Part shown: positions 61,889 to 64,000 of the stretch, piece by piece
Layout: each line of letters starts with the position of its first letter
How positions within the stretch are numbered: the stretch's first letter is position 1
NCBI GenBank assembly: GCA_964400625.1
Contig: CAYNUS010000005.1
Coordinates: 18,158-82,157, forward strand
Direction: 5' to 3'
Source: DYFX01 sp964400625
Lineage (GTDB): Bacteria > Patescibacteriota > Patescibacteriia > SG8-24 > DYFX01
Length of the DNA: 64,000 nucleotides
Notes under the pieces: model-generated
What the model was told of the DNA's origin: nothing
Seen by the model: only the letters and a program-made list of their open reading frames with translations
The model's database searches: none
Program-made: the position numbers and the translations under genes

Positions 61889-64000
<2,112 letters not shown>

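Overview
The window is a dense, GC-rich bacterial chromosome segment. About 72 genes are packed with 4-bp ATGA overlaps or gaps of tens of bases, and no gene-free stretch reaches 300 bases; the longest gaps are about 120-180 bases and hold promoters, terminators and one palindromic repeat. I see no tRNA, rRNA, CRISPR array, insertion sequence or prophage. Several traits suggest a member of the Patescibacteria (CPR), perhaps an ABY1/Uhrbacteria-like lineage: a compact alanyl-tRNA synthetase without C-Ala domain, an RpoA without C-terminal domain, a VirD4-like ATPase paired with a membrane partner, a sigma factor next to a DUF5667 protein, dispersed 'VYxxxxGKRxxI' surface repeats, and very short or absent 5' leaders. 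The taxonomic call is inference.

Layout. 1-3086: a metabolic group (cyclase-family hydrolase, glucose-6-phosphate isomerase, a zinc-ribbon protein, small membrane proteins). 3088-11686: an envelope block with a G8/beta-helix exoprotein, lytic transglycosylase, DUF4015 glycosidase-like protein, HtrA protease and a lysozyme-like repeat protein. 11688-14348: LigB-like protein, peptide deformylase, Fmt. 14478-20017: a polysaccharide operon (flippase, GT4, two GT2, O-antigen-ligase-like). 20060-21013: a PPOX-family protein and an unknown. 21068-25064: infA-rpmJ-rpsM-rpsK-rpsD-rpoA-rplQ-rplM-rpsI. 25220-29083: UDP-sugar epimerase, small membrane protein, alaS. 29256-32770: two cysteine-rich repeat lipoproteins, a small lipoprotein, a histidine phosphatase and an ADP-ribosylglycohydrolase. 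32799-38294: mnmA, a short UDP-sugar dehydrogenase, a two-domain protease-like protein and rlmN. 38337-41934: HD phosphohydrolase, L,D-transpeptidase, DUF5667 and ECF sigma factor. 42019-45377: VirD4-like ATPase and partner. 45455-48434: secF and secD, the latter with an embedded parvulin domain. 48611-53869: small enzymes and unknowns. 53934-61792: a second surface-glycan region with a flippase, a putative glycan transferase, a DAHP-synthase/KdsB/KdsC-type operon and an SMR/HAD-UbiA/SDR operon. 61889-64000: secA, cut by the window end.

How the genes work together. Export (SecA, SecDF-parvulin, HtrA) delivers proteins to a wall remodelled by an L,D-transpeptidase, a lytic transglycosylase and a lysozyme-like protein. 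Two glycan loci make, activate and flip surface sugars. One appears to build a CMP-activated 3-deoxy-heptulosonate, the other a polyprenyl-phosphate pentose. Expression signals are strikingly regular. Many genes carry an extended -10 (TGnTAnnnT) whose last base is 6-10 nt from the start codon, implying leaderless mRNAs. A second class has a TTGAC(G/C) -35, a 17-bp spacer and an AGGAGG Shine-Dalgarno. Terminator hairpins often contain the stop codon of the gene they end and abut, or contain, the promoter of the next gene.
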